Of a DNA stretch of 64,000 nucleotides, positions 1 through 9,839 are shown piece by piece; within the stretch, counting starts at the first letter, position 1; each line of letters opens with the position of its first letter. The notes under the pieces were generated by a model. That model searched no databases and was not told the origin of the DNA. It was given only the letters and a program-made list of their open reading frames with translations. Both the position numbers and the translations under genes were made by a program. This DNA comes from Escarpia spicata (lineage: Eukaryota; Annelida; Polychaeta; Sabellida; Siboglinidae): positions 31,059,518 to 31,123,517 of the forward strand of contig OZ023214.1 in assembly GCA_963995525.1 (NCBI GenBank). The letters run 5' to 3'.

Positions 1-216
1 GTGTGCCGTACGAAGGTATGCGCTGAAATTAAATTAAACACGGGATTGCGAAGTTGTCGAGCCGTCCACAGAGCCGCTGCTGCTGCATTACCACCCCACA
101 CCTCCACAAACACGTGTCCTTGTTATTAATAATTAATACATTCAGTAATTATTTCGGATAGTAAACCTGTAAAAGCAAAATAAGCTATTAAATTACGCAT
201 GAAATATATCTATCTT

Positions 217-352
217 ATCATAGTATGTAATGTATGTATGTACGTATGTACGTACGTACGGACGGGCGGACGGACTGATGTATGCATGCATGCATGTATG
301 TATGCATGCATGTATGTATGCATGCATGTATGTATGCATGCACGTATGTATG
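217..352. repeat. ATGT/ATGC tetranucleotide microsatellite
   Basis: Alternating ATGT and ATGC units preceded by GTAC and GGAC units. The same compound tract occurs at 29424-29640, in the paralogous repeat copy. Confidence 0.85.
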
Positions 353-460
353 AGAGACAGAGACATATGATATAGAAATAAAGCTAGTGAGAGACTCCTG
401 CATTTAAAGATTTAAGGCATAGAAGCCCTGTGTCATACGTACAAATATACAGTGATTGTT

Positions 461-469
461 CAAATTTCG

Positions 470-511
<42 letters not shown>

Positions 512-525
512 TATATACGAAATTT
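461..525. repeat. (TA)n tract with inverted arms (hairpin)
   Basis: The arm CAAATTTCG at 461 is inverted as CGAAATTTG at 517-525. A (TA)n stretch with one TG interruption forms the loop. The whole unit can fold into a cruciform. Confidence 0.7.
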
Positions 526-763
526 GTTATATATAATTATGGACATATCAGTTTTATCACAGTTTTCTACGCCCAAACTTCGAATCACAGCATGAGGCGC
601 AAACATTGTGACATCTCTTCTGCCGACGTGCCGCCAGTATAATTAGTTCCGATCGTTTTGGTGTACTATTTCAGCGTCGCAGCTACAATTAAACGAAAGG
701 AATTCCCGCAAGAAATGTAATCTACGTTAGACCTAAAACTCATAGTTTCTAGTTTTTCGCCCG

Positions 764-1070
764 ATGGGCGATGCGATGGGCGATGCGATGGACGATGCGA
801 TGGGCGATGCGATACGCGATGCGATACGCGATGCGCGATGCGATGGTATACATTATAAAGGTGCCGCAATGAGCATGCGTACGCCGATAACGAGACTTAG
901 GCAGCCATTTTTATTTATTTGTATTAAACACATTTCTTTTTGCGTTCAGAGCATGTGATGATGGCTGATGCCGCTGACTGTACGTATACGGTTACACATC
1001 TAGTTATTGTGCACAAAAGATTATGTGATTGTACTTCTAAATATTGTCTCGGACATCTACTGGGATTGAA
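764..1070 (-). repeat. GCGATG hexanucleotide repeat plus dispersed repeat, inverted copy of 7840-8230
   Basis: Bases 764-845 are imperfect GCGATG/GGGATG hexamers. The following stretch is the reverse complement of 7840-8040, including a conserved block around GTATACGGTTACA. Part of it recurs at 4605-4700. These are interspersed copies of one element. No protein is supported. Confidence 0.65.
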
Positions 1071-1395
1071 TTTAGCCAAACAAAAACGGGTGCCAGGCAG
1101 GCAGCCTCTTCGCAAAAACTAGACCAGGGATTTAAATAGATTACTTTATAACATGAAATATGTACCTATTCAACATTTTATTTGTTAAATAATTATTATT
1201 TCCATCTGGACATCCCTGATCGCAAATATAAACACAATTTTGTGTGCCTGCAGACACGATGAACCAGGGATGGTTAAGGTATTTCTCAATTTAACATTAA
1301 CCAACAGTTTTGAAGCCTATTTGTTTATATTTATTAATTAATGACATAATATCTGTTCATAATGCAAACATGTTATTTATGCCTTATATATATTT

Positions 1396-1583
1396 TCGCG
1401 CTAGCAGGCTTACGTACACAACATACTAAGGCAGGGGCAGTCCCCTTATAAACTATATACTAACAGGCCTTTTCAACAAGACGTTCTTTTATACCCAGAA
1501 TCGCCCTGGGGGGTGAAGACCTCTGACTTTTCTTTGAACGGGCAATAAACGTCTTGTTACTTTGCACAGGCCTGCTGAGCGCG
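1396..1583. repeat. Small foldback (inverted-repeat) element
   Basis: The left side reads CGCGCTAGCAGGCTT and the right side is its imperfect inverse, AGGCCTGCTGAGCGCG. A nested inner pair exists: AACAAGACGTT near 1476 and AACGTCTTGTT near 1547. No target duplication was seen. The rest of 1130-1717 is AT-rich with no gene I can support. Confidence 0.45.
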
Positions 1584-1717
1584 AACAATCATACGACCTG
1601 TAATATTGCCATTGATTATCGCCAACGCACTCTTTAATAACCTAGAAATTTACATTATTTTTAGTACAATTATACAGTTTTAGAATATTTTATTATTTTC
1701 AATTATTTATTATTTTT

Positions 1718-3478
1718 ATGAGACATTATCATTTTATTCTTCACCATTTTGAGGAAAGACAATGTCACAAGCATTTTTATTGTGTGTTTTATTTTTTATC
1801 CTGTTCTGCTGCTTCAAGAGGTCACGATTTTATGCTGTGCAAGCCACTTAGTCCCCAACAGTCGGCTGTCATTTTAACAGTTTCTAAGTACATAAGAACA
1901 CAAAATTCCTGGTCACATCTTCACAGTTTGCCATGTCTTAATCTTTGCTTTAATAGAAAGTTACTGCCAATCTCCCGCTCTAAGCCAACATTTAAATTGG
2001 CAATTATTTTACTACTAGCAGGAGATGTAAATCTTAATCCTGGACCTGCTATGAGGTGCAATATTCGAGTAGCCACCACTAACGTTCGATCTATTCGAGA
2101 CAAAACAGCCTCGCTTACCGATTTATTAACTTCCAAGACAATAGACATCCTTGCAGTCACTGAGACCTGGCTCAGATCACATGACACAGCTGATTGCATT
2201 GCTGACATTTCTCCTTCCAGTTTCACCTTCCATCATCGCCCACGTTCAGTTGGGCGAGGTGGTGGTGTTGGATTTCTTGTCTCAAAACAGTTCAAAGTTA
2301 ATTTGCATTCAAACCCTGATTACTCCAGCTTTGAGGCCATCTGTGCCGAAATTTCTGATTAATCTTTCTCTGCTTATTTTGTGTGCATTTATCGCCCTCC
2401 AGGACACCCGGCCCATTTCTTTGAAGTATTCCAGGATCTACTTGAAAATCTGGCAACTATTTATTCAGAATTTTATATACTCGGTGATTTTAATCTTCAC
2501 CTGGACTCACCTTCATCAACAACAAGTACATTTAATGACATTCTGGCATCCTATGACATGAAACAACATGTTACCTTCTCAACACACATACATGGCCACT
2601 GGCTCGATCTCTTAATCACCCGTTCAGATTGTAACAATATTAAGACACCTACTGCTTCTGATGGTTTATCAGACCACCACACTGTCATTGCTGATCTCAA
2701 AGTTCCTAGAATTCCCGTAGAGTCCAAACACAATGTGTTTTACCGACCGATCCATAAGATTGACATTGCTGCATTAATGACAGACATCCTTAAATCCGAC
2801 CTCATCAGTAACCCCAAAGAACATCTGCCAGATCTGTGTGACAGTACTGTCGCAACAGCTCTTGTTAGCAGCAGATTAGATTATTGCAATTCCCTCCTTT
2901 ATAATATTGCTATCAAGGATATTGCAAAACTACAACGCGTCCAAAATTGTTTAGCAAGGGTAGTCACACAATCTCCTCGATTCTCCCGCTCAGTGCCACT
3001 TCTAAAATCACTGCATTGGCTCCCCGTGCGATATCGCATTATGTTTAAGATCTGCACAATCACCTACCAAGCCCTTTCATCCAAACAACCTAGTTATTTA
3101 CACTAAATGCTCACACCAGCTAGACAAGCCAGACAACTTCGGTCGTCTAGTTCGAAGTTCCTATCTGTTCCTAGAGTTAAGACAAAGGCTGGAACTCGCG
3201 CTTTTTCAGTTGCCGCGCCAACTATATGGAATTCGCTTCCCGTTAGTGTTAAATCAGCAGAAAATATTGTTACTTTTCGTCGTCACCTCAAAACCTATCT
3301 TTTCAATATTGCCTATCCTCCCTAGCTTCCTAGCACATCCATCCATTTGTTGACGACTTCCGCCTATCACACGAGTACGAGAATGCTTAATCCTTTGGTT
3401 TTGGTGCGCCACTGAGCTTGGATTGTCTGAGGAGATTGGCGCGTAAGAAGTTATGTATTATTATTATTATAAATTGAA
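1718..3478 (+). mobile_element. L2/CR1-type LINE, RT-deleted and frameshifted
   Basis: The first frame (1718-2362) carries an LNPGP motif and then the start of an AP-endonuclease domain (TTNVRSIRDK, TETWLRSHD). A frameshift near 2362-2381 moves the reading to 2381-3106, where the endonuclease continues (YRPPGH, ILGDFNLHLD, LSDHHTVI). It then jumps directly to the LINE C-terminal region (SSRLDYCNSLL, LHWLPVRYRI). A stop at 3104-3106 separates this from the last piece (3107-3325, FSVAAPTIWNSLP). The whole reverse transcriptase domain between endonuclease and C-terminus is missing, so this is an internally deleted, non-autonomous copy. A TTA-rich tail (about 3455-3476) ends it, as is usual for L2-like elements. 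Clade assignment is from motif style only. Confidence 0.8.
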
Positions 3479-3813
3479 ATATAAACTGTTCATAATTTAT
3501 GCTTCTTGATTTACTCCTCGGTCCCCAATACTTTCATGTCTAGAAAAAACTGACACATATTCCGTGAGACGATCTTCGATACAAATGCAGTGATGTTTAA
3601 TGACTTAATCTGGGTTTCGTAGTAGCACATAAAAGCAGCGTTGCGCCGAAATACAAGTACAAATAACGCGGTGTCAATAAATAGGCCCGCTCAAATCAGG
3701 CTACCAGCTCTATTGGACCACGTAATAAACAGCCGAAATTGACAGGAAGTTAACTTGTAGTAGGTCTACTAGGAGGTGCACGGTGCGCGTGGTGCGTCTA
3801 TAATTCGATTCAC
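3479..3813. other. No gene recognised
   Basis: AT-rich intergenic sequence between the LINE tail and the MITE. No open frame, splice pattern or repeat that I can name. Confidence 0.6.
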
Positions 3814-3817
3814 TTAG

Positions 3818-4046
3818 GGGTCATCTCAGAACGTCGATGTCCGATATCAGACGAAATTACTTTCATCTTGCCTCAGTCCCCCCACCCCCTCCCTCAGACG
3901 AATTTTTAAAACATTAATATGATGATACCATTATAATTAAGAGTGTCGGTCTATGTCCGACGCCATATGAAACTGCCTCAGACCCCCGTCCCCCAAACAA
4001 AAATAATTTCGCTTGATATCGGACATCGACGTTCCGAGATGATCCC
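3818..4046. mobile_element. 229-bp MITE with ~45-bp TIRs and TTAG target duplication
   Basis: The left terminus GGGTCATCTCAGAACGTCGA and the following ~25 bases reappear inverted at the right end (…TCGACGTTCCGAGATGATCCC). TTAG flanks both sides (3814-3817 and 4047-4050). Length and long terminal inverted repeats fit a non-autonomous DNA transposon. The superfamily is not determined. A 4-bp TTAG target is unusual beside the TTAA of piggyBac. Confidence 0.75.
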
Positions 4047-4050
4047 TTAG

Positions 4051-4604
4051 CAAAAATGAAACTACACTCTAGGAACAACGATTCGCTACCTAGTTTGTGC
4101 ATTTTATATGTAGGTTTGGTAAAATAATTAGAGACAATACTATTTTAGTTTACGATTTAGATATTTTATCATAAACTAAAGACACTAAAGTTTAGTAGGA
4201 TCTAAATGATTATAGTTATATATATATATTGTTTTATTTATGTAAGGCATAATGAACATGATATGTAACCTATGAAAATATGTCATGTCATTAATTAATA
4301 AATATTCAAGAAATGTATACTTCAAAGCCCACGGTTAATGTTCAACTGAAAAATGCCATCAACATCTCTGTTTTTCATGTGTGGAGGTACATAAATTATC
4401 GTTTATATTTTCGATCAAGGATATTCAGATGAAACCATTCAAAAATGAAATGGGGAGTGGTAGAAGACGTACACACCTCATGCTATGAAGTAATACATTT
4501 TTGGTATCCGGTTTTGGTGAGAGAACCTAGATTACATTCTTTAAAGTGATTGCCCGCATGCCCCCATTTATCTTAGTCTAAACTCAATCGCATTAGGCTT
4601 TATC
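4051..4604. other. No gene recognised
   Basis: AT-rich sequence with a short TA run near 4220. No coding or RNA feature is supported. Confidence 0.55.
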
Positions 4605-4700
4605 ATAATATTTAGAAGTACAATCACATAATCTTTTGTGCACAATAACTAGATGTGTAACCGTATACGCACACTCAAAGTCATCAACCATAGACACATG
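4605..4700 (+). repeat. Fragment of dispersed repeat (related to 925-1050 and 7840-7960)
   Basis: It contains the same blocks (AATATTTAGAAGTACAATCA, TGTAACCGTATACG) as the copies at 925-1050 (inverted) and 7840-7960. Confidence 0.65.
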
Positions 4701-4811
4701 CGTTGAACATAAAAGGCATCCAGTGTTGCCTAAGGTCACGAATTTGTTAAGCCCAGACAACAAAGCCAAACCCAAAACACTGGCGTCGGAACATGGTGGA
4801 TATTTGGTGGG

Positions 4812-5002
4812 TTGAGGCTCTCAAAAACCTCGATTTGCAATCCCCCTCTTGAGGCTCGCCAAAACAGCCACATTGAGGCTCTCCAACATCACAATTTGCA
4901 CACCCATTGAGGCTCGCCAAAATAACTCCATCTTCAGGCTCTTCAAAAAACTCGATTTGCACCCCCTCCCAAATATCTACATTGAGGCTCTCCACAAACA
5001 TG
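4812..5002. repeat. Short minisatellite, TTGAGGCTC-type units
   Basis: About six diverged units begin with TTGAGGCTC or TTCAGGCTC at roughly 33-base spacing, some alternating CGATTTGCA and CACAATTTGCA. It keeps an 84-residue minus-strand frame open with GEPQ/EEPE-like repeats. I do not call that frame a gene. Confidence 0.6.
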
Positions 5003-5074
5003 AATTTGAACTCCTCATATATCCATGTCTGTCAGGGGTGAAACTGAACTCGATTCCGATACTCGATGTCTGAT

Positions 5075-5295
5075 TTTTTAAAATTTATCTCGCTAATCCT
5101 GCACAGCTCTCTCTACCAGATCGTTCGCTCTCGTTTTCCACCCGTCTCCCAATCCTTCAAAATCTCTTTTTCCATAGTCTTCCCATCGCAGTCTAGTTCT
5201 TCCTCGCCTCCTTTTCCCTTCCAGTCTCTGTGCATCTGCTCTCTTTGCCATCTGTTTTTCTCCCATTTTCTCTACAAGCCCTGCTCATCTTAGTT
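5075..5295. other. Pyrimidine-rich strand-asymmetric tract
   Basis: About 200 bases strongly enriched for C and T on the plus strand, bordered by ordinary AT-rich sequence. The 75-aa open frame here is compositional. No other feature was seen up to about 5630. Confidence 0.5.
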
Positions 5296-5638
5296 GACTC
5301 ATGCTTAGGCTTGTTCAGAAACAATTGTGTCGACTAGTCATATCAAAGACACAATTAACCACAGGCGCAACTACGACCAGACGATGTAAATAAGTAGCAT
5401 CACTCTAGTCCACTGCCGCAATTTTGGGAGGTGGTGCTGTTCTAATTATAGCTCATGACCCAGGGATTATTGTCTCCACAGACGCACCGACTTTGACACA
5501 TCATGTAATCCACTTGCCAGAAAAGAGATGCAATTAACCGAAAGTGCTACTTAACCCCCACTTTAGTGCATCGGCACTTCCAGGTGTAAATTACAATTTT
5601 GATATACTCGTTTGTGCTGAATCATATAGAAAACGACA

Positions 5639-5953
5639 TTGCTCTCTAGTCTAACAAATTCAGTTGTGTTACAGCCGTTTAACATAGCTGTTAAGGTGTA
5701 TCAGAATGGGACGAGGAAAGGCGAATGTGTTTTTGGAAGACAATCGTTCAGATGGGACCACCTTGATGATAAGTTGCAAGACATGTTGTTGTTGTCTATG
5801 GAAGTTCCCATAGAAACCAGGAGTATACACCTCAACAATAAAATAATAAAAATATTGAATGAGTATTGGTTTACATTATTTATTCATTGTAAATACGGAG
5901 AAATTACATTATCACATAAGTATGTACGGTATCAGCGGTATGCATGGTCATAG
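5639..5953 (+). CDS. Candidate exon, possibly doublecortin-like
   Basis: This is a 104-codon open frame. Its middle part, VKVYQNGTRKGECVFGRQSF followed by RWDHLDDKLQDML, reads like protein rather than noise. It loosely resembles the doublecortin fold pattern (hydrophobic-V-Y-x-N-G, then R-x-F, then L-L-D-x-L). A possible acceptor, TTTAACATAG, lies just before VKVYQNG, but I find no convincing donor, and no neighbouring exons are recognised. It could be an orphan or decayed exon, or chance. Treat the family link as a guess. Confidence 0.25.
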   Translation: MLSSLTNSVVLQPFNIAVKVYQNGTRKGECVFGRQSFRWDHLDDKLQDMLLLSMEVPIETRSIHLNNKIIKILNEYWFTLFIHCKYGEITLSHKYVRYQRYAWS

Positions 5954-5959
5954 TAATTA

Positions 5960-6002
5960 GCATCACACGTTTTGCTTTCGTAAACACATTATATCACACG
6001 TC

Positions 6003-6043
<41 letters not shown>

Positions 6044-7835
6044 ACAATTAGGTGATGTATATGTTGTATATATATATATATATACAACAATTACAGTGAA
6101 AACATGATGTATATCAAAAGTATCTTTCTTAGAAAACTGAACGATGATGAAATACTACGAGTCTCAAGGAATAATTTCAATCGACGATTATATCAACATA
6201 CAATAAGTAATATATTGTACACACTTCTGAAACACCGTGCTTCTTTGTGCATATTCATTATATTTGTTTGCACCGCATGTTTTAAGAGAAATCATTAACA
6301 CAGAGTATAGTTGCCACTTATCAAAAACGAACGAGCGTAAGACGCACAAGCGATACGGTCATCCGAGGAAAACCAGACCTGCTTTATTCCTTGCCAGAGA
6401 TTTATGGTAACGTAGCATTTAAATTAATGTACATTAATGCTATGCAATTTGCACACATATGTATAAGGCATTTCAAGTTTACCGTGCATATTTGACGTAC
6501 ATATTTAATAATTGTATTCATCCCAAAGATCCTTAGCGGAGCGATAGGAACCTTTTTTTCTTAATCACAACAGTACCATTAAGCAAACCGATGTATGTAC
6601 ATCATTACAGTATATAAAATAAAGTGAATATAGTCTATGTCATTAAAACATGCAAAATAGGAGTGAGAGTACATTATGAACAATAAGTATACGGTGGGAA
6701 AATTATATTTTCAAATGAACAGTAAAGTAGAAAATTAGCTTCACCTTATTAAACATAGGATACTATAATATTTTTTGGCAAACAACCTCTGTTTAGTTTT
6801 AGACAAGGCTATTGTTCTACAGACAGCATCGATTTAAGGAATGTTTTAAACACAAACATTGATATTGATAATATAGTTGTTGTCTTCCCTAAGTTTGATT
6901 GAAACATAACAATACAGACATTTTCATGCGGTATTTCAAATCCGCGTTGACAATACGATTTTTTAAATATTTTTTTTAATAATCATACATTTAACATGAG
7001 CTTTCTTAGCAATTGTTTGTGATCGTTTCAGTCTGTTTAATTACAAATTGGTCGTCTAAAGAAAATGTGTTGGCCGTTGCACATGGTAGAATGAGAAACC
7101 AATTGTCCTTCCGGTATTTAACGGCAAATCGTTAACCAATAATTATAGGACACGCCAAGTGGATCTACTGCATGTACCGATTTCTAAAACCAACGTATTA
7201 TATAAAACCATTAGACGTCGAGGTGTTAAGCTATGGAACTATATAACAACAACAGTTGCATTCAAATACGGGTATTCATGACAATAGTATTGCTGTGATT
7301 TGTGTTACTGATTTCTTTTCTTCAACTGCACAATCTGTGTCTTCTTCTTTTTATTAAATTATTTTATGTGCACCATGGAATTGCACCACTTCGTGCCGCA
7401 TGCTATATTGTACAGCATCGTAAACCGCTGCGATTGACAGGCAGTTACACTGTAGCGTATCTACGGTTTGGTAAACTGTGCCTCACCTATTCGATTCACA
7501 TAACTAAAAAGAAACAATTAAACTGTAGACAGAAAGAAAAACATGTGACGCAAATAACGACTAAATTCAGTTTTTTCGATGATTTAATGTACATGCTTCT
7601 TGTTAAACCGAATATTGTAGCTATTTATAATAATTGAAACATAAACTTGGACACAAATGAACGGCATTTGCAATAAGCGAAAGTTTAAAAAAGTTGTCGT
7701 CTCTTCCCATGTACACAAAATAAGTTTTATATTTTCTACCAAGGATATCCAGACGGAAATTATTAAAAAAACTGCAATTTGAGCGGTAGAAGAAGTACAT
7801 ATATGTCATGTTATGAAATGTGTTTGACCCAGACT
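5960..7835. other. AT-rich, gene-free stretch with TA-repeat hairpins
   Basis: (TA)n tracts at about 6006-6040 and 6065-6086, the second bracketed by TTGTATA/TATACAA arms and followed by a repeated ACAACAATTA. The open frames at 6104-6298 and 7302-7637 show no recognisable family. No splice or RNA pattern is supported. Confidence 0.5.
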
Positions 7836-7839
7836 TTCG

Positions 7840-8230
7840 TCACAACATTTAGAAGTACGAATACAACAAATTCTGTGCGCAAACCAAATATATATGTAAC
7901 CGTATACGTACAGTCAGCATCATCAGCCATCATCACATGCTCTGAACACAAAAAGGAATGCGTTTAATAAAATACAAATGGCTGCCAAAGTCTCGTTTTC
8001 GACGTACGCATGCTCATTGCGGCATCTTTATAATTTATACCATCGCATCGCGCATCGTATCGCATCGCATCGCGCATCGCATCGTCCATCGCATCGCGCA
8101 TCATCCATCGCATCGCATCGTCCATCGCATCGCATCGTCAATCGCATCGCCCATCGCATCGCGTCATCGCCCCATGGCGTTGCAGGTTGCCACACAAAAA
8201 CGCGATGGCTCTTCTCGGCCATCATAAAAT
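7840..8230 (+). repeat. Dispersed repeat with GCATCG hexamer array
   Basis: Reverse complement of about 640-1030. Bases 8040-8180 are an imperfect GCATCG/CCATCG/GTATCG array. This gives paired long open frames rich in His-Arg/Ser (plus) and Cys-Asp-Ala (minus), which are repeat artefacts. Confidence 0.7.
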
Positions 8231-9270
8231 AGGCTACGTAATGCAGTGAATTCTAACAGTGAAACCAATCTTCAGTTGCGCAATGTTTATTAATTGCTTC
8301 TCCAGCTCGAGCAAAGTCCACATCGATGTGCACCAGCCGGGTCGCATTATCTGGGCGTTAAATAATATCCGGGTGACGTTTCTGCGCGTTCGCGTATCTA
8401 GGCCAGGGGAATGTATTTAGCATAAGGTACGACTGTCGCATTTTCATTTATCCGGGCGTTATGTATGTTTATATGTGTGTATATATATTATTTATTATAA
8501 AATGTTTGCTTCCCACAGACATAAACAATTTCTGTGGTAAAACAGTTTCCCCTCCACGCACACGTCACGTGACTTACATTTATACTTGGTTACAAATCTG
8601 AAACAGCAAATTATAATTATGTATTCTAACTATAACGCTCGTATTACGACAACAAACGAAACATATTTAACTACTGGATATTATTTATCACTACGTGATA
8701 TACTGGTGCCAAATATTATGCCTTACATATGCACATAAACATCACCCGGATAAAATTTAACGCCCGGATAAATGTAAGCGCGACACCGCTGCAAGCAATG
8801 CCAATGGAGGCGTACAGTTAGCTATACGTACTATAGTCTATCACCAACACTAGTATGTATTTTGTATATTATATTACCTACAACACAATTCAGACTTACC
8901 AATTTTCGTACCCTGCTAGTCAACCATCCGCCGTTCGTATTGACGTACGTAAATCTATTTGAACACTTGTGGACATGCTAATATCACCGACACTTCAGGT
9001 GGCGTCTTCGCGATTCACACATGAAACACTAGCAGGCGCTTTTAAGCCACGCCCCATCTGCCGATCATTGGTCCGTCTAAAAATAAACACGGATGCGCGC
9101 GCGAGCGTATGTAGTATGTACCTACTTACCAGAGTAAGTGGTCAGGACACGGAATGCCTGCTAATTAGGCTGTGTAATATTATGCAATTGAACTGCTCGA
9201 TACGTCTGGCCTTTGGCTTTGAAAGTTTGAGGAATTCACACCCTAAGGTGACTTTTTGTTGATGTTTACC
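8230..9270 (+). repeat. Dispersed repeat copy (matches 37555-38660)
   Basis: Colinear with 37555-38660, including blocks TAGGCTACGTAATG, GCGTTAAATAATATCCGG and AGGCGCTTTTAAGCCACGCC. It continues with the segment also found at 24330-24560. A partial local duplication of 8890-9110 follows at 9375-9560. No transposase or other long protein is present. Confidence 0.7.
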
Positions 9271-9374
9271 TTTGTAAATAGGGCACAAGGTCAAAAAATC
9301 AATACAAATTTGAATGTAACGTAACAACTGGCTGTATTGAATTTTCTTATAAAAGACATATTGGACTTCCTGGA

Positions 9375-9777
9375 AAACCAATTTTCGTACCCTGCTAGTC
9401 AAACATCCGTCGTTCGTATTGAACACTTGTGAACATGCTAATATCACCGACACTTGACCAGGTGGCGTCTTCGCGATTCATTCATGAAACACTAACAGGC
9501 GCTTTTAAGGCAATTAAGCCACTTCCCATTTGTCGATCGTTGGTCCGTCTAAAAATAAACACGGATGCGCATACGTCTAAGTTTGTATTCATACACAGCA
9601 CAAGTAAGACGATTAAACGTGGGGTCTAGGGTATATGCGTTGTTATAACAACCAAGGTTGGGTTGAAATATTTGTAGGCCCTATAAAATTACCAGGTTAC
9701 GTACGTATGATTTTGTGAGGACATTAGACTAGTACACGCATAACAATGTTGTTCGCGTTAAACTATTTATAGTTAAA
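9375..9777 (+). repeat. Partial tandem copy plus repeat shared with 40856-41045
   Basis: 9375-9560 duplicates 8890-9110 (CCAATTTTCGTACCCTGCTA… AAATAAACACGGATGCGC). 9587-9777 matches 40856-41045 closely (GTAAGACGATTAAAC… ATAACAATGTTGTTCGCG). Confidence 0.65.
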
Positions 9778-9839
9778 GGGAATAAAAACACCTATTGCTT
9801 GAATTCATGTTATATTCAGAACACAGAACTCAGAATAAA

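Larger units (their letters stand above)
1..760 (+). repeat. Dispersed repeat copy, uninterrupted ('empty site') version
   Basis: Bases 1 to about 410 match 29203-29700 and bases 422 to about 760 match 37262-37555 in the same order and strand. This copy is continuous where the other is split by about 7.5 kb. It contains an ATGT/ATGC tetranucleotide tract (about 217-352) and a (TA)n tract with inverted arms (461-525). I see no coding capacity. The short reading frames follow the tetranucleotide repeat. Confidence 0.75.

Noticed and set aside
4747..5001. 84-aa minus-strand frame with GEPQ/EEPE repeats
   Set aside because: Explained by the TTGAGGCTC minisatellite. No start context or homologous protein.
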